Below are positions 26,434 to 35,969 of a stretch of 64,000 nucleotides of DNA, piece by piece. This DNA comes from CAZRCG01 sp964598565 (lineage in GTDB: Bacteria > Bdellovibrionota > UBA2394). A program made the translations under genes and the position numbers. Positions within the stretch are counted from its first letter, which is position 1. The number at the start of each line of letters is the position of its first letter. The notes beneath the pieces were generated by a model that worked only from the letters and a program-made list of their open reading frames with translations, was not told where the DNA came from and did no database searches. The stretch covers positions 186,001-250,000 of the forward strand of contig CAZRCG010000003.1 of NCBI GenBank assembly GCA_964598565.1, read 5' to 3'.

Positions 26434-27729
26434 ATGGTGGAGCGAGCGCACAATATTGCCCTGGTAGGCTTGCAGTGGGGCGACGAGGGTAAGGCGAAAA
26501 TTATTGATACGCTAGCGGAACGAGCTGATTGCGTCGTGCGCTTTCAGGGCGGCAATAACGCTGGCCATACGATTGTCGTAGGGGGCGAAAAGACCGTTCT
26601 TCATTTGATTCCTTCCGGCATTTTGCATCCTCAGACAGTCAATATCATCGGCAACGGTGTTGTCTTCGACATGGACGTTTTTCTTCACGAGTGTGAGTCA
26701 TTAGCTAATAAAGGGGTGGACATAAGCCCAAAGAGAATAAAAGTTTCTGAGCTCTGTCATATTATCATGCCCTACCATGGCATGCTCGATCGGGCGCGTG
26801 AAAAGAAAACCTCCCGTATCGGCACCACGGGCCGCGGCATTGGCCCGACCTACGGCGATAAATCGATGCGATTGGGGCTTCGCCTTGGCGATTTGCGTTG
26901 GCCCGATCGCGCACGCGATCGAATCCGTCCTGTGTTTGATGAGAAGCTCGAACAACTTAAGAACTTGGGTTCGTCTGAGATTCCGCAGTTCGAACAAGTT
27001 TGGGAACAAATCTTACAGCTCTTTAAGCGAGTGGAGCCCTATTTGGTAGACACGGCTCGATACCTTCGTGATCAGCAGGCCGAAAAAAAGTATATCGTCT
27101 TTGAAGGGGCTCAGGGCACGATGCTCGATATTGACTACGGCACGTATCCGTATGTCACAAGCTCCAATACCTTGTCGGGTTTTATTGCTTGCGGCAGCGG
27201 CGTAGCTCCCAAGGCGATCCAACGAGTTGTGGGTTTGACGAAAGCTTATACCACCCGCGTAGGCTCGGGCCCCTTTCCGACAGAGTGCGTGGGCTCGCAG
27301 GCTGAGGCTGGTAAATGGATGGCCGAAAAAGGCAACGAATTTGGGTCGACGACCGGGCGAGCTCGACGCTGCGGATGGCTTGATTTAATGGCCCTCAAAC
27401 GAGCCGTAGAGCTGAACGGCGTGGATATGCTGGCCATCAGTAAACTCGATGTACTTTCAGGTCTTCCGACCGTGAAAGTGGCGACAGCCTATAAAATTAA
27501 TGGAGAGGTGACCAAAGATTTTCCTAACTTTTGGGTCGACGAACCCGAGGCCATTTACGAAGAGTTGAAGGGCTGGCCAATTTTTCCTGGCACCTCCAAA
27601 GAAGAAGAACTTCCACCTGAAGTGCATGCATTCATTAAGTGCATAGAAGCCTATGTGGGAGTACCCGTATCTCTCATTTCATCGGGCCAAGATCGTCGCG
27701 CTATGGTGGTGCGAAGCGATGTTTTTTGA
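26434..27729 (+). CDS. purA: Adenylosuccinate synthetase
   Basis: 431 residues. NIALVGLQWGDEGKAKIID (12-24) is the GTP loop; the family usual is GDEGKGK, and here the second Gly is Ala21. NNAGHTIV, TTGRGIGPTYGDK, FEGAQGTMLDID, and STTGRARRCGWLD are present. The enzyme joins IMP and aspartate to adenylosuccinate with GTP in AMP synthesis. It ends in VRSDVF and its TGA overlaps the TTG start of queA. GGAGTGAGGT precedes the ATG. Confidence 0.97.
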   Translation: MVERAHNIALVGLQWGDEGKAKIIDTLAERADCVVRFQGGNNAGHTIVVGGEKTVLHLIPSGILHPQTVNIIGNGVVFDMDVFLHECESLANKGVDISPKRIKVSELCHIIMPYHGMLDRAREKKTSRIGTTGRGIGPTYGDKSMRLGLRLGDLRWPDRARDRIRPVFDEKLEQLKNLGSSEIPQFEQVWEQILQLFKRVEPYLVDTARYLRDQQAEKKYIVFEGAQGTMLDIDYGTYPYVTSSNTLSGFIACGSGVAPKAIQRVVGLTKAYTTRVGSGPFPTECVGSQAEAGKWMAEKGNEFGSTTGRARRCGWLDLMALKRAVELNGVDMLAISKLDVLSGLPTVKVATAYKINGEVTKDFPNFWVDEPEAIYEELKGWPIFPGTSKEEELPPEVHAFIKCIEAYVGVPVSLISSGQDRRAMVVRSDVF

Positions 27730-28868
27730 CAGAAAGTGAATGCGTTTTGGATAGTTCTGATTTTGAATTTGACGTTCCTGAATCGTCGATCGCGGTACAG
27801 CTCGCACAGCCTCCGTCGTCAGCTAAATTGCTCATCTATAACCGAGACGCGCAGTCAATGGCGCATCGTCGCTTTTTCGATTTGCCCGATATTTTAGGGT
27901 CTCGTTGTGTGATGGTATTTAACGAATCGAGAGTTTTGAGAGCTCGTTTTCGTGCGCGACGCCAAACCGGCGCCGAACTCGAAGGTTTGCTTCTGCCCGA
28001 TACTTCAGAGCCCAATTTAACAAAGGGTGACTTGCTGAAAGGTGTTCTATCGAAACGCGATTCCAAAGCGTCGTCCAAATTCAGAGCTTGGATGAGGGGC
28101 CGCGTCGAGCCCGGCGAAATAATTTACGTTGAAGGTTTTGGGGCTTTGCATGTGCTCGCCAAAGAAGAACGAGCCGTTGTCTTTGAAGGCTGCCGAGAGG
28201 ACTTCGCTCAGTTTCTTCAGACGCATGGAGAGATTCCCATTCCTCCCTATATTCTTCATGAGCGAAAGCGTCGCGGGCGGAATGATCTGCAAGATCATGA
28301 CGAAGCATGCTACCAGAGCCGACTGGCAGCATCTCAAGGGCCTCGAACGACCTCGTTCTCGTCGGCGGCACCCACGGCGTCTTTGCACTTTGATAATGAA
28401 CTTCTTCAGTCTCTGGAGGCAGCGGGCATTGATTCAATGCGTATCGGTCTTGACATTGGAGCGCCCACGTTTGCTCCGTTAGATGAGGGCGATCTCTCCA
28501 ACTTAGCGATTGCCGGCGAGTGGATCGACGTGCGTGAAGAAGCATGGCAGAGAATCATGCACGCTAAGGCGAACGGCAAGAAGATCGTCGCCGTTGGCAC
28601 TACGGCCCTGCGAGCTCTCGAATCAGCGGCTCGCTGGGGGGCTGGGCACTACGAAACGAAACTGACGGTGAAGCCTCCTTTTGAGTTCAAGATTGTCGAT
28701 TCGCTTATTACCAACTTTCATTGGTCACGAAGTTCGTTGCTCGTGCTGGCCGCTACGTTTATGAGTCATGGGGCCTCACAGGCCACCCAGTGGCGCACGG
28801 TTTACGAAGAGGCTCTTAAACGAGATTATTTGTTCTATTCGTTTGGGGATGCCATGTTGATTGAATAA
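27726..28868 (+). CDS. queA: S-adenosylmethionine:tRNA ribosyltransferase-isomerase
   Basis: 380 residues if started at TTG 27726, which overlaps the purA stop (TTGA); TTG 27747 is a second option. The long open frame back to 27639 inside purA is rejected because the conserved N-terminus is SDFEFDVPESSIAVQLAQPP. Other conserved parts are FDLPDILGS, VMVFNESRVLRARF, GEIPIPPYI, and LDIGAPTFAPL. The family usually has ALTLHVGAGTF at this last place, so LDIGAPTF is a variant. It transfers and isomerises the ribosyl of AdoMet onto preQ1-tRNA to make epoxyqueuosine, upstream of tgt as in many bacteria. Confidence 0.93.
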   Translation: MTESECVLDSSDFEFDVPESSIAVQLAQPPSSAKLLIYNRDAQSMAHRRFFDLPDILGSRCVMVFNESRVLRARFRARRQTGAELEGLLLPDTSEPNLTKGDLLKGVLSKRDSKASSKFRAWMRGRVEPGEIIYVEGFGALHVLAKEERAVVFEGCREDFAQFLQTHGEIPIPPYILHERKRRGRNDLQDHDEACYQSRLAASQGPRTTSFSSAAPTASLHFDNELLQSLEAAGIDSMRIGLDIGAPTFAPLDEGDLSNLAIAGEWIDVREEAWQRIMHAKANGKKIVAVGTTALRALESAARWGAGHYETKLTVKPPFEFKIVDSLITNFHWSRSSLLVLAATFMSHGASQATQWRTVYEEALKRDYLFYSFGDAMLIE

Positions 28869-28946
28869 GTGAGCGCGCCCAAAAGGCATGCTTCGGTGAT
28901 TTTTTCTCTCGCTATCTGCGAATAAAGATCGTAAATCGCATAGTCG

Positions 28947-30128
28947 GTGCTTCAGCAAACTCCAGGAACATTCGAAATTTTAAATCGCGATCACGCGACG
29001 TCGGCGCGTTGCGGTCGCTTAACTCTTAGCCATGGCAATCTCGACACCCCCGTATTCATGCCAGTAGGAACGCGCGGCAATGTGCGAGGCCTTGAGGCAG
29101 ACGCCGTTGAATCCCTGGGGGCTGAAATCATGCTCGGCAATACCTATCATCTTTATGAACGCCCAGGTGTCGACATTATCAAAGAGCTGGGGGGCCTCCA
29201 TGCGTTTATGTCGTGGAATCGCAATTTATTAACCGACAGTGGTGGCTTTCAGGTCTTTAGTTTGGCGCATTCTCGCAAAATATCCGACCACTCCGTGGTA
29301 TTTCGCTCGCTTCTCGACGGTCAACAGCACGAACTTACTCCCGAAAAAGTGGTTTCGATTCAAGAAGCGTTTGGCAGCGATGTTATGATGGTTTTAGATG
29401 AGTGCGCCGCGGCCAAGGCCTCTCGCGACGAAGTCGAATGGGCGGCGCAGCGCACAACTCTTTGGGCCCAGCGAGCTCGACTGTGTCAAACGCGAGACGA
29501 TTTACTGTTGTTTCCCATCGTTCAGGGAGGCATCTTTGAAGACCTACGAAAAAAGAGTTTAGACGATTTACTGGCTCTTGAGACACCCACCCAGCCCTGG
29601 AAAGGTGTAGCGGTGGGTGGTTTGAGCGTTGGGGAAGATAAGGCCGATTTTGTGCGCATCTTAAACTCACTTCGACCTCACTTGCCCGAAGATCGGCCGC
29701 ACTATCTCATGGGTGTGGGCACTCCCAAAGATTTAGTATTCGCGGTGGCCTGTGGTATTGATATGTTTGATTGCGTCTTGCCATCGCGTAATGGCCGCCA
29801 TGGTATTGTTATGTCGAAATCGGGCCGGATGAATCTAATTAACGCTCAGTATCGCAATGACAATCGCCCCATTGACGAGTCATGCTCGTGTGCGGTGTGT
29901 TTGCGTCACAGTCGAGCTTTTTTAAGACATCTCTTTCAGGTAGGAGATAATTTGGCAGGCCGCCTCGCCACTCTCCACAATGTGGCCTACTTTATGGATC
30001 TCATGAGTGAGATACGGCGGCACATCGCCGCCGGCACCTTTTCATCGTTCATGAGAGATTTTCTCGTGCGCGACGATCAACGCTTTTTGGGCGGAGAAAA
30101 GGGATTCAATGATTATCCGGTCTTATGA
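28947..30128 (+). CDS. tgt: Queuine tRNA-ribosyltransferase
   Basis: 393 residues from GTG 28947. The catalytic region DSGGFQVFSLA, MVLDEC, GGLSVGED, HYLMGVGTPKD, and DCVLPSRNGRHG are present. The zinc site is CSCAVC followed by HLFQ. The enzyme exchanges guanine 34 for preQ1 in tRNAs with GUN anticodons. The Cys-His zinc ligands and the nucleophilic Asp in the DCVLPSRNGRHG region are intact. It is separated from queA by 78 nt and by 108 nt from yajC. Confidence 0.97.
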   Translation: MLQQTPGTFEILNRDHATSARCGRLTLSHGNLDTPVFMPVGTRGNVRGLEADAVESLGAEIMLGNTYHLYERPGVDIIKELGGLHAFMSWNRNLLTDSGGFQVFSLAHSRKISDHSVVFRSLLDGQQHELTPEKVVSIQEAFGSDVMMVLDECAAAKASRDEVEWAAQRTTLWAQRARLCQTRDDLLLFPIVQGGIFEDLRKKSLDDLLALETPTQPWKGVAVGGLSVGEDKADFVRILNSLRPHLPEDRPHYLMGVGTPKDLVFAVACGIDMFDCVLPSRNGRHGIVMSKSGRMNLINAQYRNDNRPIDESCSCAVCLRHSRAFLRHLFQVGDNLAGRLATLHNVAYFMDLMSEIRRHIAAGTFSSFMRDFLVRDDQRFLGGEKGFNDYPVL

Positions 30129-30236
30129 CTATTTGAGACTCTTAGCCCTTTACAGCCCCCCAGGCCTTGCCTAATTTCTTACAAGAATAGGAATTCGGTA
30201 ACGAACTCCAGGATAGCGACGAAAGGACACCTAATT

Positions 30237-30596
30237 ATGCAGAATGGATTTTATTTGCTTTGGACCGCCTTAACAGGTCAGACAGAGGCGGCCGCGCCAG
30301 CTGCCGCACGTTCTGACTGGAGCCCTTTGGTGGGTATCGTCTTAATGCTCGCGGTTTTCTTTTTCTTTATTATTTTGCCCCAAAATCGAAAGGCTAAGAA
30401 GCAGGCCGAGTTTTTGGCGAGCCTAGCAAAAGGCGACGCCGTGGTTACGCAAAGCGGCCTCTACGGAAAAATCGTTGGTATTGCTGAGCGTGTCGTCACC
30501 CTGGAAATTGCTCCTCAAGTGAGAGTGCGTGTCGATCGACAAACCATTGCCGGAAAAGATGAATTTTCAACCGATTCTAAAGAAAAGGCTGCTTAA
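30237..30596 (+). CDS. yajC: Preprotein translocase subunit YajC
   Basis: 119 residues. One transmembrane helix (LVGIVLMLAVFFFFIILPQ, about 30-50) is followed by NRKAKKQAEFLASLAKGDAVVTQSGLYGKIVG, the YajC signature. It binds SecDF and YidC in the inner membrane. The N-terminal about 30 residues are Ala-rich and periplasmic. Shine-Dalgarno GAAAGGA precedes the ATG. It starts the yajC-secD-secF-recJ-pilZ block. Confidence 0.96.
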   Translation: MQNGFYLLWTALTGQTEAAAPAAARSDWSPLVGIVLMLAVFFFFIILPQNRKAKKQAEFLASLAKGDAVVTQSGLYGKIVGIAERVVTLEIAPQVRVRVDRQTIAGKDEFSTDSKEKAA

Positions 30597-30601
30597 AATT
30601 T

Positions 30602-32284
30602 ATGGCTAAATTTTGGCTCACATTTGTGGCTCTCATTGTTAGTATTATCTTGCTTTTGCCTTCACTGGTACCAGAGTCTAGTTCGTTGGCGAGCTATCTA
30701 CCTGGCAAGAAATTAAGCCTAGGCTTAGATCTGCGAGGGGGCATTCATATTGTCCTGGGCGTGGAGATTCAAAAAGCCTGGGAAGTAGAGCTCGATCGTT
30801 TGGCCACCAGTGTCGATGAACAGCTCAAAGAGAAAGGCTTAGTCGGCTATACCGTTGAGCGAAATCGGTCCGGCGAATCGGTTGTAGTCAAACTTCGAGA
30901 TATCAATGACCAAAAAGCATTTGAAGATGTTTTGGCTTCTTTTTTCTACGGCACTCTCGAAGTATCGACCCGAGAAGGAGCCCTTTATAGTTTGGTATTA
31001 AACCCCGATCATAAGACCCAGTTGGGTGTGGATTCATTGGAACAGGCTCGGGATATTATTCGCAATCGTGTCGATGAGTTTGGAGTGGCGGAGCCCATTG
31101 TACAGAAACAGGGGGCGGACCGAATTTTAGTGCAGTTGCCTGGTATTCAAGATCCTGAGCGAGCCATTCAGTTGCTTGGAAAGACGGCGCTTTTGGAGTT
31201 TAAGGTGGTGGATTCAACCATGGACCCAGAGCAGTTGGACGGACTGATTGCGAGATACCGTGATCAGGTAGGGTTTAGAAATCAGTTTACGCGTACGGAG
31301 CTGGAGGCTCTCAATCAGGCGATGAAATCAGAGTTGCCAGTGGGAACCTTGGTTTCTTTCGAGCGACTTGGAGATTCTCGTAGTCGAGAAGTGTCGTTGA
31401 GACCTTACCTTTTAAAAGCAGAGACGGTACTCACTGGCAATGCCTTAGAGGATGCTCGCGTGACATCGGATACTCAGACAGAAAAGCCTCAGGTTTCATT
31501 GCGTTTTTCACAAGCAGGGGCGCAAAATTTTGAAAAAATTACCGAAGCTAATGTCGGACAACTTTTAGCCATAGTGTTAGACGGCGTTGTGGTTTCGGCC
31601 CCTGTAATTCGTGAGAAAATTCCTGCGGCTAGTGCTGGGGCAACCATTTCATTAGGCACGGGCAATCGTCAAAAGATGTATGAAGAAGCGCGCGATTTGG
31701 CACTCGTGCTGCGATCAGGAGCTTTGCCCGCCCCTGTGGAGATTTTAGAGAATCGTACGGTAGGTGCCAGTCTTGGAAAAGAATCGATCGATCAAGGTAT
31801 GACGGCCGGTCTTTTAGGAGCGCTGTTTATTGTTGTCTTTATGATTCTCTACTATCGGTGGTCAGGAGTGCTAGCGAACTGGTGTTTGCTCATCAATATT
31901 TCTATGTTGTTGGCTATTATGGCGCTTTTTCAGGCCACACTTACTCTGCCGGGGATTGCGGGTATCGTGCTGACCGTTGGAATGGCGGTGGATTCAAACG
32001 TCGTGATCATTGAGCGTATTCGAGATGAGCTTCGATCGGGGCGAAAGACTCGAGCCGCTCTTGAAGCAGGATTTGAGGGAGCTCATCGAGCGCTTTTTGA
32101 TTCGAATCTCACCACCATCATCGCAGGTATTGTACTTTATAACTTTGGAACAGGGCCTATCCGCGGTTTTGCGGTGACGCTTATTGTAGGATTGATCTGT
32201 AACTACATTGCCTCAGTATGGTTTTCAAGATGGATTTACGAATGGTTCTTAGACAGCGGTAAGGCGACAAGGCTTTCGGTCTGA
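30602..32284 (+). CDS. secD: Protein translocase subunit SecD
   Basis: 560 residues with six transmembrane helices: one at the N-terminus and five in the last 200 residues. The D1 motif LGLDLRGGIHIVLGV, the periplasmic P1 domain (DEFGVAEPIVQKQGADRILVQLPGI), and the RND-type core GMAVDSNVVIIERIRDE are present. Using the proton gradient, the SecDF complex pulls exported proteins across the membrane. It lies 5 nt after yajC. Confidence 0.97.
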   Translation: MAKFWLTFVALIVSIILLLPSLVPESSSLASYLPGKKLSLGLDLRGGIHIVLGVEIQKAWEVELDRLATSVDEQLKEKGLVGYTVERNRSGESVVVKLRDINDQKAFEDVLASFFYGTLEVSTREGALYSLVLNPDHKTQLGVDSLEQARDIIRNRVDEFGVAEPIVQKQGADRILVQLPGIQDPERAIQLLGKTALLEFKVVDSTMDPEQLDGLIARYRDQVGFRNQFTRTELEALNQAMKSELPVGTLVSFERLGDSRSREVSLRPYLLKAETVLTGNALEDARVTSDTQTEKPQVSLRFSQAGAQNFEKITEANVGQLLAIVLDGVVVSAPVIREKIPAASAGATISLGTGNRQKMYEEARDLALVLRSGALPAPVEILENRTVGASLGKESIDQGMTAGLLGALFIVVFMILYYRWSGVLANWCLLINISMLLAIMALFQATLTLPGIAGIVLTVGMAVDSNVVIIERIRDELRSGRKTRAALEAGFEGAHRALFDSNLTTIIAGIVLYNFGTGPIRGFAVTLIVGLICNYIASVWFSRWIYEWFLDSGKATRLSV

Positions 32285-32356
32285 TGGGTGGGCGAGTAGC
32301 CGCCTGTAGCGGATGGATTCAAGTGATGAATAGTGTAGAGGTAGGGAGCTTAAGAT

Positions 32357-33541
32357 ATGTTTGAGTTGATACGTTACGGAACTCGCATTCCGTTTATGAA
32401 GGGAAAGACCCTCTTTGTGATGTTTTCCATTTCTGTGATGGCGGTGGCGATTGTTGTGATTGCGCAGCGCGGTTTCAATTTTGGAGTCGACTTTGCGGGC
32501 GGAGTTCAATTGGTGGTTCAGATGCCCGATGAATTAGATAAGGGAGCCGATAGTTTAAGAGTGACACTAGAAAAAATGGGAGTGAAGGGCGTGACGGTGC
32601 AAGAGTTTGGGCGCGCTCAAGACGATAAGAAGTCTCGCGATTACAATGTGCATTTTGCAGCCGATTTTCTGGACGAAACCTTAGTTCGAGAGGCTTACAG
32701 CTTGGCTCTTGCCCGCACTATTGAAGGCGTAAACCCCATTAAAGAATTTCGATTTGTTGGGCTCGAGAAGGCGTATTTGACGTTAGCTGCTCCCCTAGGT
32801 ACTCAGGAACTAACGACTCTCTTGAAATCAAAAAATAGGGGACTGTTGGAGCTGTTAGAGGTTCAGCCGTTTGGTCGAGAGTCGTCTAACGAATATCAAC
32901 TGATCTATCGAAGTGTTCAAAGCCAGCTGCAGACAACCTTAGAAGCTGAGTATACCTCTGCCAGCGGACAGAGAGCTGAAATTCAGAAAATTGATTTCGT
33001 GGGAGCGAAGGTCGGTGCTGATTTGAAGTTGTCGGGGATTTTAAGTTTTGTGATTACGGTCGTTTTAATTTTTCTCTATATCTTTTTGCGCTTTGATTTG
33101 GTGTACGCTCCTGGCGTTGTTTTGGCGCTCATTCATGATGTACTCATTACGGCCGGGCTTATTTCCTATTTTGGAATTGAGTTTGATTTAACGATGGTCG
33201 CAGCGTTGCTCACGTTAGCCGGCTACTCCATCAACGATACCATTATTGTCTACGATCGTATTCGAGAGGTGGCACATTCGCTTCGCGGCAAAAGCTTCGA
33301 AGAGATCGTTAATATTGCCATTAACCAAACCTTATCGCGTACTATCATCACGTCAGGGACCACCTTTTTGACAGCAACCGCTCTGTATTTATGGGGTGGA
33401 CCCGTTCTTCACGGCTTTGCGTTTGCTATTGCCGCTGGTATTGTAGTGGGCGCCTATTCGTCGGTATTCATTGCGGCTCCCACCCTTTTGTGGACGAACT
33501 GGTTAAAAACAAAGGAGCGACCTGTCAGGCGAGCGGCTTGA
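32357..33541 (+). CDS. secF: Protein translocase subunit SecF
   Basis: 394 residues, longer than the usual 310-330; the extra length is in the first periplasmic domain (about residues 50-230). FGVDFAGGVQLVV near the N-terminus and TLAGYSINDTIIVYDRIRE in the C-terminal half are SecF signatures. It has six transmembrane helices. AGGGAG precedes the ATG. Its stop TGA overlaps the ATG of recJ (TGATG). Confidence 0.95.
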   Translation: MFELIRYGTRIPFMKGKTLFVMFSISVMAVAIVVIAQRGFNFGVDFAGGVQLVVQMPDELDKGADSLRVTLEKMGVKGVTVQEFGRAQDDKKSRDYNVHFAADFLDETLVREAYSLALARTIEGVNPIKEFRFVGLEKAYLTLAAPLGTQELTTLLKSKNRGLLELLEVQPFGRESSNEYQLIYRSVQSQLQTTLEAEYTSASGQRAEIQKIDFVGAKVGADLKLSGILSFVITVVLIFLYIFLRFDLVYAPGVVLALIHDVLITAGLISYFGIEFDLTMVAALLTLAGYSINDTIIVYDRIREVAHSLRGKSFEEIVNIAINQTLSRTIITSGTTFLTATALYLWGGPVLHGFAFAIAAGIVVGAYSSVFIAAPTLLWTNWLKTKERPVRRAA

Positions 33542-35307
33542 TGAGTCTGCCCGCTGATTTCGAACCCCAGCGTGAGGGTCTCTTGCGAGAGATACTCTGG
33601 GCCCGGGGCTTTCGAGATCAGGCAGACATTCGTCGCTTTTTAGAGCCCCGTTTATCGGATATTCCGCATCCTGAAGATTTACTCGCAGATCTACCCATCG
33701 CACTTGAGCGTCTCGTGCAAGCACGAGACGCTCAGCAAGAAGTGATTGTCTTTGGAGATTATGATGTCGATGGGACAACGTCGGCCGTTCTGCTAACAAC
33801 TGTTTTAAGAGACCTTGGGTTTAAAGTTTCGACCTTCATTCCTCACCGTGTAAAAGAAGGCTATGGCGTCAGTCTTAAGGCGAGCGACGCTTTATTAGCA
33901 AGATTTCCTCAAGCTCGTCTTGTGATTACGTGTGATTGTGGAATGGCTTCTTTTGAAGGCATAGAGAATCTTCGACAGAACGGCATTGATACGATTGTGA
34001 CCGATCATCATGAAGTGCCCGACGTTCGCGTAGCCGCTCTGGCAGTGATTAATCCTAAACAAGCCCATTGCCTGTATCCCGAAAAATCTCTCGCGGGTGT
34101 TGGAGTGGCATTTCTTCTGGTCATGGCGCTGCGTCGTCGTTTAGACCGCCAAGATTATCGGCTCATTCCTTTTTTAGAGTTAGTGGCTCTGGGTACTGTA
34201 TGTGACGTCGCTGAATTAAAGGGGCTTAATCGTACATTCGTAAAGTTGGGCCTATCGTTGATGGCAAATTCATCGTGGCCAGCGCTACGCTGGATGTTTC
34301 AACAACAAAATTGTGCTTTACCACCTAAATCGCGCGATCTTGGTTTCGTCATTGGGCCACGACTGAATGCATCGGGTCGTATTGGCGAGCCTGATTTAGG
34401 GTTTCGACTCTTGATGGCGAAATCAGAAAGCGATGTCTTGCCACTGGCTCTAGAGTGCGAGTCGATGAATCGCCAACGCCGTGAGCTACAAGATAAGCAA
34501 ATTGAAGACGCTCTCCGCCAAGGAAAGCAGCTCTTCGAAAGCGGCCATTCGCGCGCCTCATTAGTGATTGTCGATCCGAGCTTTCACTTGGGCATTGTGG
34601 GTCTCGTGGCCTCTCGGCTCTCACAGAACTTCGAACGACCTGTTTGCGTGCTCACGGAGCTTACCGATGAACATGCCCTCGCTGATTTTGGTCAAGAGAA
34701 AGCGCGTATTTTTAAAGGGAGTCTGCGCGCTCCGCGAGGATACCACCTGGCCGATGCCCTCAAATCGTTGCAAATCATGGACCCCGATTTTTTCTTATCG
34801 GCCGGCGGTCATGCGCTGGCGGCAGGTATCGCCATGAAGCCTGAGAAAGTCGCCGCATTTCGAGAAGCCTTTGAACAGCATTTTCTATCTCGCCCGGTGG
34901 TGGCCGATGTTACAGAGGTCGATCTTGTTTTGCGAGAGCCGAGCGTTCCGCTCTCCGTATTGAATGCTTTGGAGCCCTTTGGACCCAGCAATCCTAAGCC
35001 TCGTTTAAGGCTTCAGGGACTCCAGTTGCAAGACTGCCGCGTCATGAAATCGATTCATTTGAAGATTTTAGGTCGTTTGCAGGGAAAGGCCTGTGAGGTC
35101 TTACACTTTAAAAGTCCTTGGGTTAAGCTCTTGTCAGAGCGCCCCCAGGGTGAAGTGCTACTTGACCTTATCGTCGAGCCTTTAGAGAATAGCTTTCAGG
35201 GGAAGACGAAGGTTGAATTTGAGCTTAAAGACTTCGTGGGAATGACAATAAATGGGAAAACCGTTAGCAAACGAACGAATGAAATCGGCACGAGCGCGAG
35301 CGCTTGA
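33541..35307 (+). CDS. recJ: Single-stranded-DNA-specific exonuclease RecJ
   Basis: 588 residues from ATG 33541, which overlaps the secF stop; the longer frame starting within secF has no family match. DHH-family motifs are visible: FGDYDVDGTTS, ITCDCGMAS, TDHHEVP, NPKQ, RLNASGRIG, and SAGGHALAAG in the DHHA1 domain. It degrades single-stranded DNA 5'-3' in recombination and mismatch repair. Its end overlaps the PilZ gene by 56 nt. Confidence 0.94.
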   Translation: MSLPADFEPQREGLLREILWARGFRDQADIRRFLEPRLSDIPHPEDLLADLPIALERLVQARDAQQEVIVFGDYDVDGTTSAVLLTTVLRDLGFKVSTFIPHRVKEGYGVSLKASDALLARFPQARLVITCDCGMASFEGIENLRQNGIDTIVTDHHEVPDVRVAALAVINPKQAHCLYPEKSLAGVGVAFLLVMALRRRLDRQDYRLIPFLELVALGTVCDVAELKGLNRTFVKLGLSLMANSSWPALRWMFQQQNCALPPKSRDLGFVIGPRLNASGRIGEPDLGFRLLMAKSESDVLPLALECESMNRQRRELQDKQIEDALRQGKQLFESGHSRASLVIVDPSFHLGIVGLVASRLSQNFERPVCVLTELTDEHALADFGQEKARIFKGSLRAPRGYHLADALKSLQIMDPDFFLSAGGHALAAGIAMKPEKVAAFREAFEQHFLSRPVVADVTEVDLVLREPSVPLSVLNALEPFGPSNPKPRLRLQGLQLQDCRVMKSIHLKILGRLQGKACEVLHFKSPWVKLLSERPQGEVLLDLIVEPLENSFQGKTKVEFELKDFVGMTINGKTVSKRTNEIGTSASA

Positions 35308-35629
35308 TAAACGAAATTTCATTCGTATCCCGGTACAGCTAAAAGTCGATATCGAAGCCTCGCAGCAGCACTATCTCTTTGAGATCTCATCGAATCTTTC
35401 GGCAAGCGGCATATTCATTCACACTCATGATCCTCTCGATCCGGGTACGCATCTTAATTTGCAGTTTCGTCTACCCGATGATTTTTTAATTCGCACCCGA
35501 GGAGAAGTGATGTGGGTCAATGAAGGCGACGAAGAAGAAGAGCCAGGTATGGGCGTCAAATTTCTCCAACTCAACTCAGACGACCGCCACCGCATCTTGA
35601 CGGTGATCAAAAAGCTGGCGATTCTGTAG
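35252..35629 (+). CDS. PilZ-domain protein (cyclic di-GMP binding)
   Basis: 125 residues, almost all one PilZ domain. The c-di-GMP motif is split as usual: RNFIRIPV (variant of RxxxR) near residues 21-28 and NLSASGIFI (D/N-x-S-x-x-G) near 48. GMGVKFLQL is the final strand. This is the short form common in delta-proteobacteria. Inference: it links cyclic di-GMP to motility or envelope functions, target unknown. It overlaps the end of recJ by 56 nt; ATG at 35282 would shorten that overlap. Confidence 0.88.
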   Translation: MGKPLANERMKSARARALDKRNFIRIPVQLKVDIEASQQHYLFEISSNLSASGIFIHTHDPLDPGTHLNLQFRLPDDFLIRTRGEVMWVNEGDEEEEPGMGVKFLQLNSDDRHRILTVIKKLAIL

Positions 35630-35663
35630 ACGTCTGACTCGAATATTGGTGTTTTTCCAATTT

Positions 35664-35969
35664 CTATTTTACAAGAAAGCCGCAGCTCGAAACACAGCTT
35701 GATTCCGCCATAAGATAGTCCTCGTGACTATAGGCGCACTTGTCACAATTGTCGGCTGATACGACACACGCACCTTCATGATCGCCGTGAGCGATGTGAG
35801 CCTTCACGGCTGATACCCCTACGGTGATAGTGTGAGCATTTGCAGGATTGCCAGGCGGAACGTGGCAAATAGTGGCTTGATCTTCTGACTTCGGTGCCGC
35901 ATGGACATTCGACGCTAGAAGGAATCCCATCACAAAAAACGCACTAAAAAAATACGATATGGCTTTCAT
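35664..35969 (-). CDS. Small secreted cysteine-rich protein with CHVPPGNP motif
   Basis: 101 residues. Signal peptide (MKAISYFFSAFFVMGFLLASNVHA, cleavage after VHA) and a mature domain of about 77 residues. ICHVPPGNPANAHTITV with HIAHGDHEGAC is a motif found in short extracytoplasmic domains of many bacteria, of unknown function. Six or seven cysteines lie in the mature part (including DNCDKC and SSCVSSCGF), so disulfides or metal binding are likely. The His/Cys pattern hints at metal but this is inference. It is convergent with the pilZ gene. Confidence 0.8.
   Translation of the reverse strand: MKAISYFFSAFFVMGFLLASNVHAAPKSEDQATICHVPPGNPANAHTITVGVSAVKAHIAHGDHEGACVVSADNCDKCAYSHEDYLMAESSCVSSCGFLVK

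Noticed and set aside
27639..27725. Upstream extension of queA inside purA
   Set aside because: The conserved QueA N-terminus begins after 27726 and the extra residues have no family match; TTG overlapping the purA stop is more natural.
33391..33540. Upstream extension of recJ inside secF
   Set aside because: The 50 extra residues are the out-of-frame reading of SecF; ATG 33541 overlaps the secF stop and begins the RecJ-like sequence.
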